Notes: generated from the letters alone by a model not told the origin. Counted from the first letter of the stretch, positions 45,207 through 54,853 are shown. The stretch is DNA of 64,000 nucleotides from Aequorivita sp. (GCA_024637015.1 JAGXGE010000031.1:98480-162479), one strand, 5' to 3'. Made by a program: numbers and translations.

Positions 45207-45308
45207 TAAGGAAATAGTTTATTTGGTAAAAATAGGTAAAATTTAATCCATTTAAAATTCAAAAAATCATTAAAATTGCAATAAGTTATTAATCAATAAA
45301 TTATTAAA

Positions 45309-45824
45309 ATGAAAAAAACTCTATTCATACTCGTGCTATCATTCGTTGTTTTTAGTTGCAAAAACGAAAATTCGGAAGAAAAATCAACAGCTGAAATTGA
45401 AGAAATAGCAGTAAGCTATCAGTCTTTTGGCGATAAAATTTCTGATGAAAACGTCTTGTCAAAACAAGAAATGATTGAAAACTACAATAATTTGAAACCT
45501 GGAGATACGGTAAATGTAAAATTTGCGGCCCAAGTAAAAGATGTTTGTCAGAAAAAAGGATGCTGGATGAACCTTGATATGGGTGAAAAAGAAGCCATGG
45601 TACGATTTAAAGATTATGGATTTTTTATGCCAAAAGATATAGCTGGCCAAGATGTAATTGTAAACGGGAAAGCATATGTTGAAGAAATGAGCGTGGATGA
45701 TCAACGTCATTACGCTGAAGATGGTGGAGCAACGCCAGAGGAAATTGCCGCAATTACAGAACCTAAGCGCACACTTTCCTTTGAAGCAGACGGGGTGCTG
45801 ATTCCCGAAGTGGAAAAACAATAA
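45309..45824 (+). CDS. DUF4920 lipoprotein
   Basis: A 171-aa lipoprotein with the lipobox VFSC (Cys17). The mature part has the DUF4920 pattern: YQSFGDKISDENVLSKQEM, then VKDVCQKKGCWMNLDMG with two cysteines, and MPKDIAGQDVIVNGKAYVEE. A metal- or redox-linked role is possible from the cysteines but not shown. mnmD follows after 4 nt. Confidence 0.85.
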   Translation: MKKTLFILVLSFVVFSCKNENSEEKSTAEIEEIAVSYQSFGDKISDENVLSKQEMIENYNNLKPGDTVNVKFAAQVKDVCQKKGCWMNLDMGEKEAMVRFKDYGFFMPKDIAGQDVIVNGKAYVEEMSVDDQRHYAEDGGATPEEIAAITEPKRTLSFEADGVLIPEVEKQ

Positions 45825-45828
45825 TTTC

Positions 45829-46494
45829 TTGAAACGCACATTACTAAAAACCGGCGACGGTTCTTATACATTACATATTTCTGAGTGGGATGAACAGTAT
45901 CATTCCAAGCACGGAGCCATAGCTGAAGCCCTTCACGTTTTTATAAAGGAAGGGCTTTATCATTGGATCTCTATAAATTCTTCACCAATAATTTCTATAA
46001 TGGAGATTGGTTTTGGAACTGGTCTAAATGGTTTCCTCACTTTTTTGGAAACCGAAAAAAGTGGGTTGAATGTTGATTATACTGGAGTAGAGGCATATCC
46101 GCTTCAAATTGATGTAATTAAAAAAATGAATTACACTTCACTTTTAAATGCTTCGGAAGAAATTTTTTTGGAGTTGCACACGGCTCCGTGGGAAGAAAAA
46201 GTAAATATTTCCGAAAATTTTAATCTCATAAAGCAGCAGAAATTATTTTCTGAAATAACCGCCGAAAACACTTTTGATCTTATTTACTTTGATGCCTTCG
46301 GAATTCGCGTGCAGCCCGAACTTTGGACGGAAGAAATTTTTCAAAAAATGTACAATGCCTTAAAGCCGAAAGGTGTTTTGGTTACCTATGCCGCTAATGG
46401 CAATGCCCGCAGAGCTATGCAAACTGTTGGATTTTCAGTGGAACGTCTTCCCGGCCCACCAGGTAAAAAGGAAATGTTGAGAGCTACAAAATAG
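45829..46494 (+). CDS. mnmD: tRNA (5-methylaminomethyl-2-thiouridine) methyltransferase, MnmD-type
   Basis: Final AdoMet-dependent step of wobble uridine modification, here as a stand-alone MnmD domain (221 aa) without the MnmC oxidase. The AdoMet motif is MEIGFGTGLNGFL near residue 62, and the active-site region is IYFDAFGIRVQPELW near 152. The C-terminal GFSVERLPGPPGKKEM is typical. The start is TTG, 4 nt after the DUF4920 stop, suggesting coupling. Confidence 0.88.
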   Translation: MKRTLLKTGDGSYTLHISEWDEQYHSKHGAIAEALHVFIKEGLYHWISINSSPIISIMEIGFGTGLNGFLTFLETEKSGLNVDYTGVEAYPLQIDVIKKMNYTSLLNASEEIFLELHTAPWEEKVNISENFNLIKQQKLFSEITAENTFDLIYFDAFGIRVQPELWTEEIFQKMYNALKPKGVLVTYAANGNARRAMQTVGFSVERLPGPPGKKEMLRATK

Positions 46495-46660
46495 AAGTCA
46501 ATCTTATTGGAGCTATATCTAAAGTGATTAAATATTAAAAATTCTTAAAATGGCAAATCGCAAATTAAAGAAAATCCATAAACCAAATTTTGAATCTAAA
46601 TTTCACAATCTTCCGTTAACGGTCTTTGCAGTTCACTTTTGAATTTTTAAATTTAAGAGT

Positions 46661-47569
46661 ATGATTCATAAAGTTTTGATAACAGGAGCAACAGGCCTTA
46701 TTGGGAGTGAGTTGATAAAGCAATGTCACCAAGATGGAATTTCTGTTAACTACCTTACAACCAGTAAAGAAAAAATTAAGAATACCGATAATTATAAAGG
46801 TTTTTATTGGAACCCCAAAAAAAAGAAGATTGATATAAAAGCTTTTGAGGGGGTGAATGCAATAATTAATTTGGCTGGAGCAACAATTTCAAAACGCTGG
46901 ACAAAAAAGTATAAAAAAGTGATACTTAACAGCCGGGTGCACTCCATGAATTTTATGTATGAAACGCTCCAAAATTTGGACCATAATATTGAGCATTTTA
47001 TTTCGGCCAGTGGAATTAGTATTTATCCAAATTCAAAAACAAAGCTTTATACCGAAGAAGACGAAGAAATTGATAATACTTTTTTAGCTGAAGTGGTTAT
47101 TGCTTGGGAAGCCGCTGCAGTAAAATTCAAAAATCTTGGAATGGAAGTCAGCAAAGTGCGAACGGGTATTGTGCTGGCCAAAGAAGAAGGCGCATTGCCT
47201 CAAATGATCAAACCAATAAAACTTGGGTTAGGTGCCCCATTGGGAAGCGGAGAGCAATGGCAATCTTGGATTCATATAGAAGATATTGCTGGTATTTATC
47301 TTTTTATTCTCAAAAATCAATTGGAAGGAAAATTTAATGCCGTGGCACCGAACCCTGTTCAAAATAAAAAAATGACCAAATTGATTGCATCAAAACTTGA
47401 TAGCCCCCTTTGGCTGCCAAATATTCCAGCATTCGCCATAAAACTACTATTGGGAGAAATGTCTGTTCTGGTTTTGGAAGGTCAATTGGTAAGTTCGCAT
47501 AAAATTGTGCAGCTTGGCTATATCTTCAAATTCTACAATTTGGAAGCTGCTTTGCAGGATTTACTATAA
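46661..47569 (+). CDS. TIGR01777-type SDR epimerase-like protein
   Basis: A 302-aa NAD(P)-binding protein of the extended SDR group (YfcH/TIGR01777). The Rossmann motif is GATGLIGSELI near residue 8. VNAIINLAGATISKRWTKKYK near 66 and FISASGISIYP near 112 are family hallmarks, and IHIEDIAGIYLFIL near 204 follows. The substrate is unknown. The 166 nt before it contain only a short 30-codon frame with no clear merit. Confidence 0.9.
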   Translation: MIHKVLITGATGLIGSELIKQCHQDGISVNYLTTSKEKIKNTDNYKGFYWNPKKKKIDIKAFEGVNAIINLAGATISKRWTKKYKKVILNSRVHSMNFMYETLQNLDHNIEHFISASGISIYPNSKTKLYTEEDEEIDNTFLAEVVIAWEAAAVKFKNLGMEVSKVRTGIVLAKEEGALPQMIKPIKLGLGAPLGSGEQWQSWIHIEDIAGIYLFILKNQLEGKFNAVAPNPVQNKKMTKLIASKLDSPLWLPNIPAFAIKLLLGEMSVLVLEGQLVSSHKIVQLGYIFKFYNLEAALQDLL

Positions 47570-47571
47570 AT

Positions 47572-47598
47572 AAAAAGAGAGGCAGGTCTGCCTCTCTT
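47572..47598 (-). terminator. Intrinsic terminator after the YceI gene
   Basis: A perfect 11-bp stem (AAGAGAGGCAG with CTGCCTCTCTT) with a 2-nt spacer is followed on the minus strand by T residues. It may also slow transcription from the plus-strand SDR gene. Confidence 0.82.
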
Positions 47599-47627
47599 CC
47601 TAAATATTAATCAAAAGATTTTTAAAA

Positions 47628-48281
47628 CTATGCTTTGGTGGCAACCAATGAAACAGTGATTTTTATGGCGTCGTTGATGAACTTATCACCCAAGTTTGGG
47701 AAAATAGATTTTGAACCGTAGTTTACATCCCACTTAGTTCTGTCTATTTCAAAAGTTTCGCTTTTCAGCATCAATTTGTCGCCTTCCATAGTTATAGTTG
47801 CAGGAAATTGAATGGCATTTGTTTTATCTTTTATAGTCAAGTTTCCTTTTACCATATTGTTTTCAATGCCGGTCATTTCAAACTTAGCTGTTGGAAATTC
47901 TTTCACATTGAAAAAATCGCCTTCTTTTCCTTCGGCAGTTCCCTTAAGGTGAGCTTCCAGGTTAGCTTTTTGGTCTCCTTCCAAATCTTCGTCCGTGATG
48001 CTGGTCATATCAATCACAAAATTTCCAGCTTCAACTTTTCCTTCGTTCAGATGAACTGTTCCAGAAGAAAGTTTTATTGTTCCATGGTGTGTGCCAGTTG
48101 GTTTTGAACCTTCCCACATAATCTGTGATTCTGCGGTGTTCACTGTATATTCTGTGGCCATTTCAGTTGCTTCGGAAGCTTCTTCGGCGATCATTTCGGC
48201 TTCTTTTTCAGAGTTTTTGCAAGAAAATGCACCTACAGTTATAAAGGCCATTAAAGTAATTTTCAAAAATGTAGATTTCAT
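47628..48281 (-). CDS. YceI family lipoprotein
   Basis: A 217-aa lipoprotein with lipobox FSC (Cys21). The lipocalin-like YceI domain (about residues 45-215) binds isoprenoid-type lipids in characterised members. It shows MWEGSKPTGTHHGTIKLSSG, VIDMTSITD and WDVNYGS near the C-terminus. The short Glu/Ala-rich linker after the cysteine is common. Monocistronic and divergent from grpE. Confidence 0.9.
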   Translation of the reverse strand: MKSTFLKITLMAFITVGAFSCKNSEKEAEMIAEEASEATEMATEYTVNTAESQIMWEGSKPTGTHHGTIKLSSGTVHLNEGKVEAGNFVIDMTSITDEDLEGDQKANLEAHLKGTAEGKEGDFFNVKEFPTAKFEMTGIENNMVKGNLTIKDKTNAIQFPATITMEGDKLMLKSETFEIDRTKWDVNYGSKSIFPNLGDKFINDAIKITVSLVATKA

Positions 48282-48371
48282 AAATTATTGGTTTTTGTTA
48301 CGATGTGCAAAAGTATATTTTCAATATTGTTATTCTTCTTAAAGAAATATTAAATTAAATCCTGTGACATT

Positions 48372-48403
48372 TTGACACTTTAGAACAAATGGCAGTACTT
48401 TTG
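48372..48403 (+). promoter_or_regulatory. Promoter of grpE-dnaJ
   Basis: TTG at 48372-48374, 21 nt, TACTTTTG at 48396-48403, then 32 nt to the grpE ATG. No CIRCE-type heat-shock operator is visible. Confidence 0.65.
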
Positions 48404-48435
48404 CCCCTTCTGAAAAAAATGAAAGAAACGCCGCT

Positions 48436-48981
48436 ATGAGCAAAAACGATAAATTCAAAGAAAATCACGAAGAAGTGGACTTTGATGATAAAGAAATAAA
48501 CGAGCAGGAAATTGCTGAAGAAAATGTAACTGACGCCCTTTCTGAATTACAAGATGAATTTCAGCGCGAAAAAGACCGTTATCTGCGCCTTTTTGCTGAA
48601 TTTGAAAATTATAAAAAGCGTACAGCCCGCGAACGTATTGAAATGTTCAAAACTGCGGGGGAAGATGTTATATATTCAATGTTGCCAATTCTGGATGACT
48701 TTGAACGCGCCTTGAAAGAAATTGAAAAAAGTGATGACGACAACCTTTATAAAGGAGTAAAACTCATCAATAACAAATTGAGCGAAACCCTTAAAGCAAA
48801 AGGACTTCAGTTGATGGATGTTAAAGCGGGCAATGTTTTTGATGCAGACTCACACGAGGCGATTACTCAAATTCCGGCTCCCGAAGAAAAAATGAAAGGA
48901 AAAATTTTAGACGTGGTTGAAAAGGGATATACCCTAGGTGACAAAATAATACGTTTTCCAAAAGTGGTTATAGGACAATAA
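48436..48981 (+). CDS. grpE: Nucleotide exchange factor GrpE
   Basis: Releases ADP from DnaK. The 181-aa protein has an acidic N-terminus, a long coiled coil (about residues 30-90; EFQREKDRYLRLFAEFENYK and ARERIEMFK) and the C-terminal beta domain (SHEAITQIPAPEEKMKG, VVEKGYTLGDKIIRFPKVVI). dnaJ follows after 3 nt, so the two form an operon. dnaK is not in the window. Confidence 0.96.
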   Translation: MSKNDKFKENHEEVDFDDKEINEQEIAEENVTDALSELQDEFQREKDRYLRLFAEFENYKKRTARERIEMFKTAGEDVIYSMLPILDDFERALKEIEKSDDDNLYKGVKLINNKLSETLKAKGLQLMDVKAGNVFDADSHEAITQIPAPEEKMKGKILDVVEKGYTLGDKIIRFPKVVIGQ

Positions 48982-48984
48982 AAT

Positions 48985-50097
48985 ATGAAGGAAGATTATT
49001 ACGAAATTTTAGAAATCTCAAAGAGTGCAACGGCAGCCGAAATAAAGAAGGCATATCGAAAAAAAGCACTCCAACACCATCCAGATAAAAATCCGGGGAA
49101 TCACGAAGCAGAGGCGATGTTCAAAAAATCGGCAGAAGCTTATGAGGTTCTCAGCGATCCCAACAAACGTTCCCGTTATGACCAGTTCGGTCACCGTGCC
49201 TTTGAAGACGGCGGTGGTTTCGGCGGCGGTGGAATGAATATGGATGACATATTCAGCCAGTTTGGTGATATTTTTGGAGGAGCCTTCGGTGGAGGTTTTG
49301 GTGGCGGCTTTGGTGGAGGTGGTCGCAGAACCGTGAAAGGAAGCAACCTGCGCATTCGCGTGCAGCTTACTTTGGAAGAAATAGCCAACGGTGTTGAGAA
49401 GAAAATAAAAGTAAAGCGTAAAAAACTAGCGCAAGGAACTACCTATAAAACTTGTTCAACATGTAATGGACAGGGACAGGTAACCCGAATCCAAAATACT
49501 ATTTTGGGCCGCATGCAAACATCTGCAAGCTGTAGTGCTTGTGGTGGTCTGGGCCAAATTGTAGATTCAAAACCTGAAAATGCTGATGCCGAAGGAATGT
49601 TGGTGACCGAAGAAACGGTTTCTATCAAAATACCCGCAGGTGTTGTGGATGGTATGCAACTGAAAGTTTCTGGAAAAGGAAACGATGCACCTGGCAATGG
49701 AATTGCTGGTGATCTTTTGGTTGCAATTGAAGAAAAACCGCACGAGACATTGCAACGTGAAGGGGATAACCTACACTATGATTTATACATAAGCTTTTCT
49801 GAAGCGGCCTTGGGTACTTCCAAAGATATAGAAACCGTAACGGGAAAGGTTCGTATCAAAATTGACTCTGGTGCTCAGAGCGGAAAAATTCTGAGACTTC
49901 GCAATAAGGGAATTCCAAGTATAAATGGTTATGGAACAGGAGATTTACTTGTTCATGTAAATGTTTGGACACCAAAATCCCTTTCAAAAGAGCAAAGGGA
50001 GTTTTTCGAAAAGATGAGTAATGACGAGCATTTTCAGCCAAAACCTGAAAAAGAAGACAAGTCATTTTTTGAAAAAGTGAAAGATATGTTCTCTTAA
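48985..50097 (+). CDS. dnaJ: Molecular chaperone DnaJ with two zinc-binding CxxCxGxG motifs
   Basis: Co-chaperone of DnaK. In order (370 aa): the J domain (residues 4-66, HPD in QHHPDKNPG), a Gly/Phe-rich linker (about 72-115), and a central region with CSTCNGQG near 155 and CSACGGLG near 177. The substrate-binding beta domains and a DnaJ C-terminus follow. Classical DnaJ has four CxxCxGxG motifs; here only two remain, giving one zinc site instead of two, which I recall as usual in Flavobacteria. Confidence 0.95.
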   Translation: MKEDYYEILEISKSATAAEIKKAYRKKALQHHPDKNPGNHEAEAMFKKSAEAYEVLSDPNKRSRYDQFGHRAFEDGGGFGGGGMNMDDIFSQFGDIFGGAFGGGFGGGFGGGGRRTVKGSNLRIRVQLTLEEIANGVEKKIKVKRKKLAQGTTYKTCSTCNGQGQVTRIQNTILGRMQTSASCSACGGLGQIVDSKPENADAEGMLVTEETVSIKIPAGVVDGMQLKVSGKGNDAPGNGIAGDLLVAIEEKPHETLQREGDNLHYDLYISFSEAALGTSKDIETVTGKVRIKIDSGAQSGKILRLRNKGIPSINGYGTGDLLVHVNVWTPKSLSKEQREFFEKMSNDEHFQPKPEKEDKSFFEKVKDMFS

Positions 50098-50124
50098 ATA
50101 AACGTTAAATTAATTTTTTTTGTA

Positions 50125-50226
50125 TATATTTGAAGTGTTGCTTCGTCTTAGAAGCGACAATTTTTCTTTTTCATAGCAATTTTTTTTCCCACCCAAGAAT
50201 TCATTTTTGGGTGGGTTTTGTTTTTT
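50125..50226 (+). ncRNA. Candidate small RNA downstream of dnaJ
   Basis: A -7-like TATATTTG (50125-50132) is followed by a hairpin GTTGCTTC-GTCTTA-GAAGCGAC (about 50137-50158), a T-rich stretch and a second, terminator-type hairpin. A transcript of about 85 nt would fit. The region could equally be only the 3' end of the grpE-dnaJ message. The rest of the 306-nt gap holds A/T-rich sequence and one more hairpin. Confidence 0.3.
50188..50226 (+). terminator. Intrinsic terminator downstream of dnaJ
   Basis: A 9-bp stem (CCCACCCAA at 50188-50196 with TTGGGTGGG at 50207-50215) is followed by TTTTG and then six T residues. Confidence 0.88.
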
Positions 50227-50339
50227 AAGAAATTCTCAAACCTCATTTCCTCTAAATGGGAAATTTCAACGTAATTTTTCTATTATCTTTTTTCTTTCTT
50301 CTCTTTTCTTGTGTCTTTTTTGCAAAAGAAATCATAAAT

Positions 50340-50368
50340 CTTGCCCCCTTTGAAGGTTGGGGGGCAAG
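50340..50368 (+). other. GC-rich hairpin in the leader of the ABC transporter operon
   Basis: CTTGCCCCC (50340-50348) pairs perfectly with GGGGGCAAG (50360-50368) around an 11-nt loop, 35 nt before the ATP-binding gene. No T-run follows, so it is not a classical terminator. Confidence 0.5.
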
Positions 50369-50403
50369 CAAATCAATATATTTACATACTTCAAACAAAA
50401 TTT

Positions 50404-51330
50404 ATGGAAAAACTTTTAGTGGTTAATAATGTTTCCAAAACCTATGGTAATTATAAAGCGTTAAATAATGTGTCCATCGAGGTTGAAAAAGGAAGCATCT
50501 TTGGTCTATTGGGCCCTAACGGTGCCGGAAAAACAACTTTAATCAGAATTATCAATCAAATTACAATGCCAGATACCGGCTCCGTCATTCTGGACGGCGA
50601 ACCGCTCCAACCGCACCACATTCAATATATTGGATATCTTCCTGAGGAACGCGGACTATACAAAACTATGAAAGTTGGAGAGCAAGCATTATACTTGGCA
50701 CAGCTAAAAGGTCTTTCAAAACAGGAAGCAAAAGAACGATTGAAATATTGGTTCGATCGTTTGCAAATTGGCGATTGGTGGGACAAAAAAATACAGGAAC
50801 TTTCCAAAGGGATGGCGCAGAAAATACAGTTTGTGGTTACGGTACTCCACAAACCAAAATTGCTGATTTTTGATGAACCTTTTAGCGGTTTTGACCCGAT
50901 TAATGCAAACCTTATAAAAGATGAAATTTTAAAGCTTCGTGAAGATGGAGCTACTATTATTTTTTCGACCCACCGAATGGAATCTGTAGAAGAAATGTGT
51001 GATCACATAGCCTTACTTCACAAATCAAACAAAATACTGGATGGAAGATTGGTAGATATAAAACGTCAATACAGAAACAATATGTTTGAAATTGGTTTGA
51101 TAACTCCAAACCACGCAGCCACTTCGGCATTATTGAAAGAAAGATTTGAAATATCCCCCGCAACTTTTAAAAGCATTAATGACGAATTACAGTACAAAGT
51201 GAAAGTGCCGGATTCTGTTTCATCTAATGATTTTGTAAGCTATTTGACCTCGCAAGGGCAATTGACGCATTTTGTAGAAGTAATACCTTCTGCCAGCGAT
51301 ATTTTTATTGAAACCATCCAAAAAAATTAA
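50404..51330 (+). CDS. ABC transporter ATP-binding protein (NatA-like)
   Basis: A 308-aa ATPase. Walker A is GPNGAGKTT near residue 38, the signature is LSKGMAQKIQ near 137, and Walker B is LLIFDEPFSGFDP near 155, with the switch histidine in FSTHRM. The C-terminal 80 residues form a DUF4162-like extension. With the adjacent permease it forms an ABC-2 type exporter, similar to NatAB Na+ efflux; the substrate is not certain. I start at ATG 50404; a TTG at 50341 lies inside the GC-rich hairpin. Confidence 0.9.
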   Translation: MEKLLVVNNVSKTYGNYKALNNVSIEVEKGSIFGLLGPNGAGKTTLIRIINQITMPDTGSVILDGEPLQPHHIQYIGYLPEERGLYKTMKVGEQALYLAQLKGLSKQEAKERLKYWFDRLQIGDWWDKKIQELSKGMAQKIQFVVTVLHKPKLLIFDEPFSGFDPINANLIKDEILKLREDGATIIFSTHRMESVEEMCDHIALLHKSNKILDGRLVDIKRQYRNNMFEIGLITPNHAATSALLKERFEISPATFKSINDELQYKVKVPDSVSSNDFVSYLTSQGQLTHFVEVIPSASDIFIETIQKN

Positions 51331-51336
51331 ATAACA

Positions 51337-52644
51337 ATGAACCATCTTCCTCTTATAATAAAAAGGGAATACCTTACCAAAGTCCGCAATAAGTCGTTCA
51401 TAATTATGACGTTTTTGAGCCCGTTTATCTTTGTGGGAATTTTTGCTTTGGTAGCCTATCTGTCAAGCATAAACAACGATACCATTCGTAAAATTTCAGT
51501 ATTGGACGAGAGCGGATTATTTGCGGACGAATTCAACAGCACACCACATATACAGTATAAAATATTGAATGATTTTTCATTGGAAGAAGCAAAAAAAGAG
51601 GCCGAAACCCAAGAAATTTATGGCTTGTTATACATTCCGAAAACCGAAAGCTTAGATTCACTTTCTCAGGGAATCACTTTTTATTCTGAAGATTCCCCAT
51701 CGCTTTCACTGATGGGCGATATTAACGATATACTGGAAAACAAAGTAAATACTATGAAGCTGAAAGAAGCTGGAATAGATTCTGAGACCATTAAAAGTCT
51801 TCACATAAACATCAGCGCTAATCAAGAGACTTTTAAAGGAAAGGAAACATCAAAACTGGGCTCCGGTTTGAAACTTGTCTTTGGAGGTGCAGCAGGATAT
51901 TTACTGTTTATGTTCATCATCATATACGGCAATATGATTATGCGCAGTGTGATTGAAGAAAAAACCAGCAGAGTGATTGAAGTGATTATTTCATCGGTAA
52001 AACCTCGTTTGTTGCTTTTGGGAAAAATATTCGGAACCACTTTGGCAGGAATTACACAGTTTTTGGTTTGGGTCGTGCTGATTTTGGTTTTGATGACCGT
52101 TGTAACATCTATATTCGGAATTGATCCTGCGGCAGCCTCTCCATCGCAACAAGTTTTGGAAAATAGCGTTGATGGTGGCACGCAACAGATTATGCATGAT
52201 ATAATGCTGGAAATAAACAACCTGCCAATCGTAAATTTAATAGTTATGTTTATCCTCTTTTTTGTGGGCGGCTATTTACTTTACGCTTCCTTATACGCTT
52301 CCGTTGGCGCTGCAGTAGATAGTGAAACAGATACCCAGCAATTTATGATGCCTATTTTAATGCCACTTATTTTAGCGGTTTATGTAGGTTTTTTCACAGT
52401 GATTGACAATCCACATGGAACCGTTTCACAAATATTCTCATACATACCTTTTACCTCGCCAGTGGTTATGTTGATGCGTATTCCGTTTGGTGTTCCTATT
52501 TGGCAACAGATTATTTCGGTAGTAATACTGTTCGCTACTTTTGGTGGAATGGTCTGGTTTGCCGCAAAAATTTATCGCGTAGGTATTTTAATGTACGGCA
52601 AAAAACCAACTTACAAAGAAATCTACAAATGGCTTAAGTATTAA
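51337..52644 (+). CDS. ABC-2 type permease (NatB-like)
   Basis: A 435-aa permease. One N-terminal helix (about residues 20-42) is followed by a large extracytoplasmic domain (about 45-170) and then five or six C-terminal helices, the usual layout of NatB/ABC-2 exporters. RVIEVIISSVKPRLLLLGKI near 215 is the typical coupling region. It starts 6 nt after the ATPase gene. Confidence 0.9.
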   Translation: MNHLPLIIKREYLTKVRNKSFIIMTFLSPFIFVGIFALVAYLSSINNDTIRKISVLDESGLFADEFNSTPHIQYKILNDFSLEEAKKEAETQEIYGLLYIPKTESLDSLSQGITFYSEDSPSLSLMGDINDILENKVNTMKLKEAGIDSETIKSLHINISANQETFKGKETSKLGSGLKLVFGGAAGYLLFMFIIIYGNMIMRSVIEEKTSRVIEVIISSVKPRLLLLGKIFGTTLAGITQFLVWVVLILVLMTVVTSIFGIDPAAASPSQQVLENSVDGGTQQIMHDIMLEINNLPIVNLIVMFILFFVGGYLLYASLYASVGAAVDSETDTQQFMMPILMPLILAVYVGFFTVIDNPHGTVSQIFSYIPFTSPVVMLMRIPFGVPIWQQIISVVILFATFGGMVWFAAKIYRVGILMYGKKPTYKEIYKWLKY

Positions 52645-52704
52645 AAAAAATGTTTGACCGAATATTGCTATGGATTCGGTCATAATCTATAAAAAAAGAA
52701 AAAT

Positions 52705-53652
52705 ATGAAAAGGAGCATTCTAACAACCTCATTTCTGTTGCTATTTACTTTTGTAATTAATGCCCAAACAACAGATTTGGCTCGTGTAGAATATTTAACA
52801 CTCCCATTTTCCAAATCAGATAACTCCATCAATCGCTATCGTGCTTTGGTGCAGGCGCCTATTCCTATAAATAAAGAAAAGAAAAACTATTTGGTGATAG
52901 GTTTAGAGTATAGATATGTAGATATTAGTATAAAGGATAATGAAGATGTTTTAGCATTTATGGGGCCAGTGCCTCCTAATGAAGACATTCAGAGCAACCT
53001 TGTAACTTCTGTTCAGCAAATAGATGCCTATTTGGGTTATACATGGACCACCAAGAATTATTGGAGGTTTGGTATAAAATTCGGACCAAAATTCCAAAGC
53101 GATTTTAAAGATGGCCTAAAAAGTGATGATGTTTTATATGATGGAGCGGTATATGCCATAAAAGATAAAAAGAATGATACCACCGAGGGCAACAAACCTT
53201 ATAGATTGGTATTGGGACTTTCTTATTCAAACACTCCGGGCAGAAACTTCCCGTTACCAATTTTAAATTATTATAAAGAATTTCATCCAAATTGGACATA
53301 CACCTTGGGTGTACCCAAAACAAATGTGAGACATTATTTAAATGATAATCATAAAGATGCTCTTCAAGCATTTGCTACTTTGGACAATATTTATGCTAAC
53401 ATTCAACAAAATTTTATCCCTAGTGTGGATCAAGGTGAAGACGGTACAGTGGCAGAAAGCATCCAAATGACCATTGGTCTTCTTGGCTTAGGTTACGAAC
53501 ATTTTTTCACTAAGCATCTTTTGTTTTATGGTTATGCAGCACACTCTGTTTATAACAATTTCAGGTTGGAAGATGGCGATGGAAATACAACCTATAAAAT
53601 AAATACCGAAAATTCGCCTTATTTTAGGGCAGGATTAAAATTCAAATATTAA
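52705..53652 (+). CDS. DUF6268 outer-membrane protein
   Basis: A 315-aa protein with a signal peptide (about residues 1-20, VINA then Q) and many amphipathic beta strands, ending with an aromatic residue (FRAGLKFKY) as outer-membrane barrels do. The strand order and LGYTWTTKNYWRFGIKFGPK segment match what I know of DUF6268. Its stop overlaps the ATG of the response regulator by 1 nt, an unusual coupling between a barrel and a regulator. Confidence 0.8.
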   Translation: MKRSILTTSFLLLFTFVINAQTTDLARVEYLTLPFSKSDNSINRYRALVQAPIPINKEKKNYLVIGLEYRYVDISIKDNEDVLAFMGPVPPNEDIQSNLVTSVQQIDAYLGYTWTTKNYWRFGIKFGPKFQSDFKDGLKSDDVLYDGAVYAIKDKKNDTTEGNKPYRLVLGLSYSNTPGRNFPLPILNYYKEFHPNWTYTLGVPKTNVRHYLNDNHKDALQAFATLDNIYANIQQNFIPSVDQGEDGTVAESIQMTIGLLGLGYEHFFTKHLLFYGYAAHSVYNNFRLEDGDGNTTYKINTENSPYFRAGLKFKY

Positions 53653-54815
53653 TGGCGAGAATACTTATAATAGAAGACGAAGCAGCAATTAGAAGGGTTT
53701 TAGTGAAAATTCTTTCCGAAGAAAACCAAGGTTACGAGGTTTTTGAAGCCGAAGACGGACTTGCAGGAATGGAAATCATCAAAAAAGAAGATTTCGATTT
53801 GGTGCTTTGCGATATAAAAATGCCAAAAATGGACGGGGTTGAGGTTTTGGAAGCCGTAAAAAAAATTAAACCAGAAATTGCAATGGTAATGATTTCCGGT
53901 CACGGAGATCTTGATACCGCTGTAAATACTATGCGTTTGGGTGCTTTCGATTATATTTCAAAACCACCAGATTTAAACCGTTTGCTGAACACGGTTCGAA
54001 TAGCTTTGGACCGAAAGGAATTGGTGGTTGAAAATACTCGTCTAAAGAAAAAAGTTTCTAAAAACTACGAAATGGTCGGCGAATCGCCTGAAATAGAACA
54101 AATAAAAGAAATGATCGAGAAAGTGGCACCTACAGAAGCCCGCGTTTTGATCACAGGACCCAACGGAACCGGAAAAGAGTTGGTGGCGCATTGGCTTCAC
54201 CAAAAGAGCGAACGCAGCAACGGCCCGATGATTGAGGTTAACTGTGCCGCAATTCCCAGCGAATTGATTGAAAGCGAACTTTTTGGTCACGTGAAAGGGG
54301 CATTTACTTCAGCAAATAAAGATCGCGCTGGTAAGTTTGAAGCCGCAAACGGCGGAACTATTTTTCTTGACGAAGTGGGTGATATGAGCCTTTCCGCTCA
54401 AGCAAAAGTGCTTCGTGCATTGCAGGAAAATAAAGTGCAGCGCGTTGGTAGCGACAGAGATATTAAAGTAGATGTTCGTGTTATTACTGCTACAAACAAA
54501 GATTTAAAAAAGGAAATAGAAGATGGCAACTTCCGGGAGGATCTTTATCATAGGTTGGCGGTTATTCTCATAAAAGTTCCATCCTTAAACGATAGAAGAA
54601 ACGACATTCCGTTATTAATAGATTATTTTTCAGAAAAAATTTCAACAGAACACGGTACCGGGAAAAAGAAATTTTCTACAAAAGCCATAAAGCTTTTACA
54701 GGATTATGACTGGACTGGTAATATTCGCGAACTTCGAAATGTTGTAGAACGCTTGATTATTCTTGGCGGAAAAGAAATTAGCGAAGAAGATGTAAAATTG
54801 TTCGCAAGTAAGTGA
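53652..54815 (+). CDS. Sigma-54-type response regulator lacking a DNA-binding domain
   Basis: A 387-aa NtrC-like protein. The receiver domain (residues 1-120) has its phosphoacceptor Asp54 in LCDIKMPKMDG. The AAA+ domain (about 140-370) has Walker A GPNGTGKE near 171 and Walker B GGTIFLDEVGDM. The sigma-54 contact loop reads GAFTSA near 217, where GAFTGA is usual. The protein stops at the end of the AAA+ lid, with no Fis-type helix-turn-helix. It may act from solution or regulate by another route. No sensor kinase adjoins it. Confidence 0.88.
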   Translation: MARILIIEDEAAIRRVLVKILSEENQGYEVFEAEDGLAGMEIIKKEDFDLVLCDIKMPKMDGVEVLEAVKKIKPEIAMVMISGHGDLDTAVNTMRLGAFDYISKPPDLNRLLNTVRIALDRKELVVENTRLKKKVSKNYEMVGESPEIEQIKEMIEKVAPTEARVLITGPNGTGKELVAHWLHQKSERSNGPMIEVNCAAIPSELIESELFGHVKGAFTSANKDRAGKFEAANGGTIFLDEVGDMSLSAQAKVLRALQENKVQRVGSDRDIKVDVRVITATNKDLKKEIEDGNFREDLYHRLAVILIKVPSLNDRRNDIPLLIDYFSEKISTEHGTGKKKFSTKAIKLLQDYDWTGNIRELRNVVERLIILGGKEISEEDVKLFASK

Positions 54816-54853
54816 GTTGATAAGTTAAGAAATTTATAAGTTTAGGGATTTAT
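54814..54853. repeat. Octamer tandem repeat after the response regulator
   Basis: Five 8-bp units in phase: GAGTTGAT, AAGTTAAG, AAATTTAT, AAGTTTAG, GGATTTAT. The array starts inside the TGA stop region of the regulator gene. Confidence 0.5.

Noticed and set aside
46550..46642. 30-codon frame between mnmD and the SDR gene
   Set aside because: No promoter, terminator or recognisable sequence supports it; it fits chance in A/T-rich DNA.
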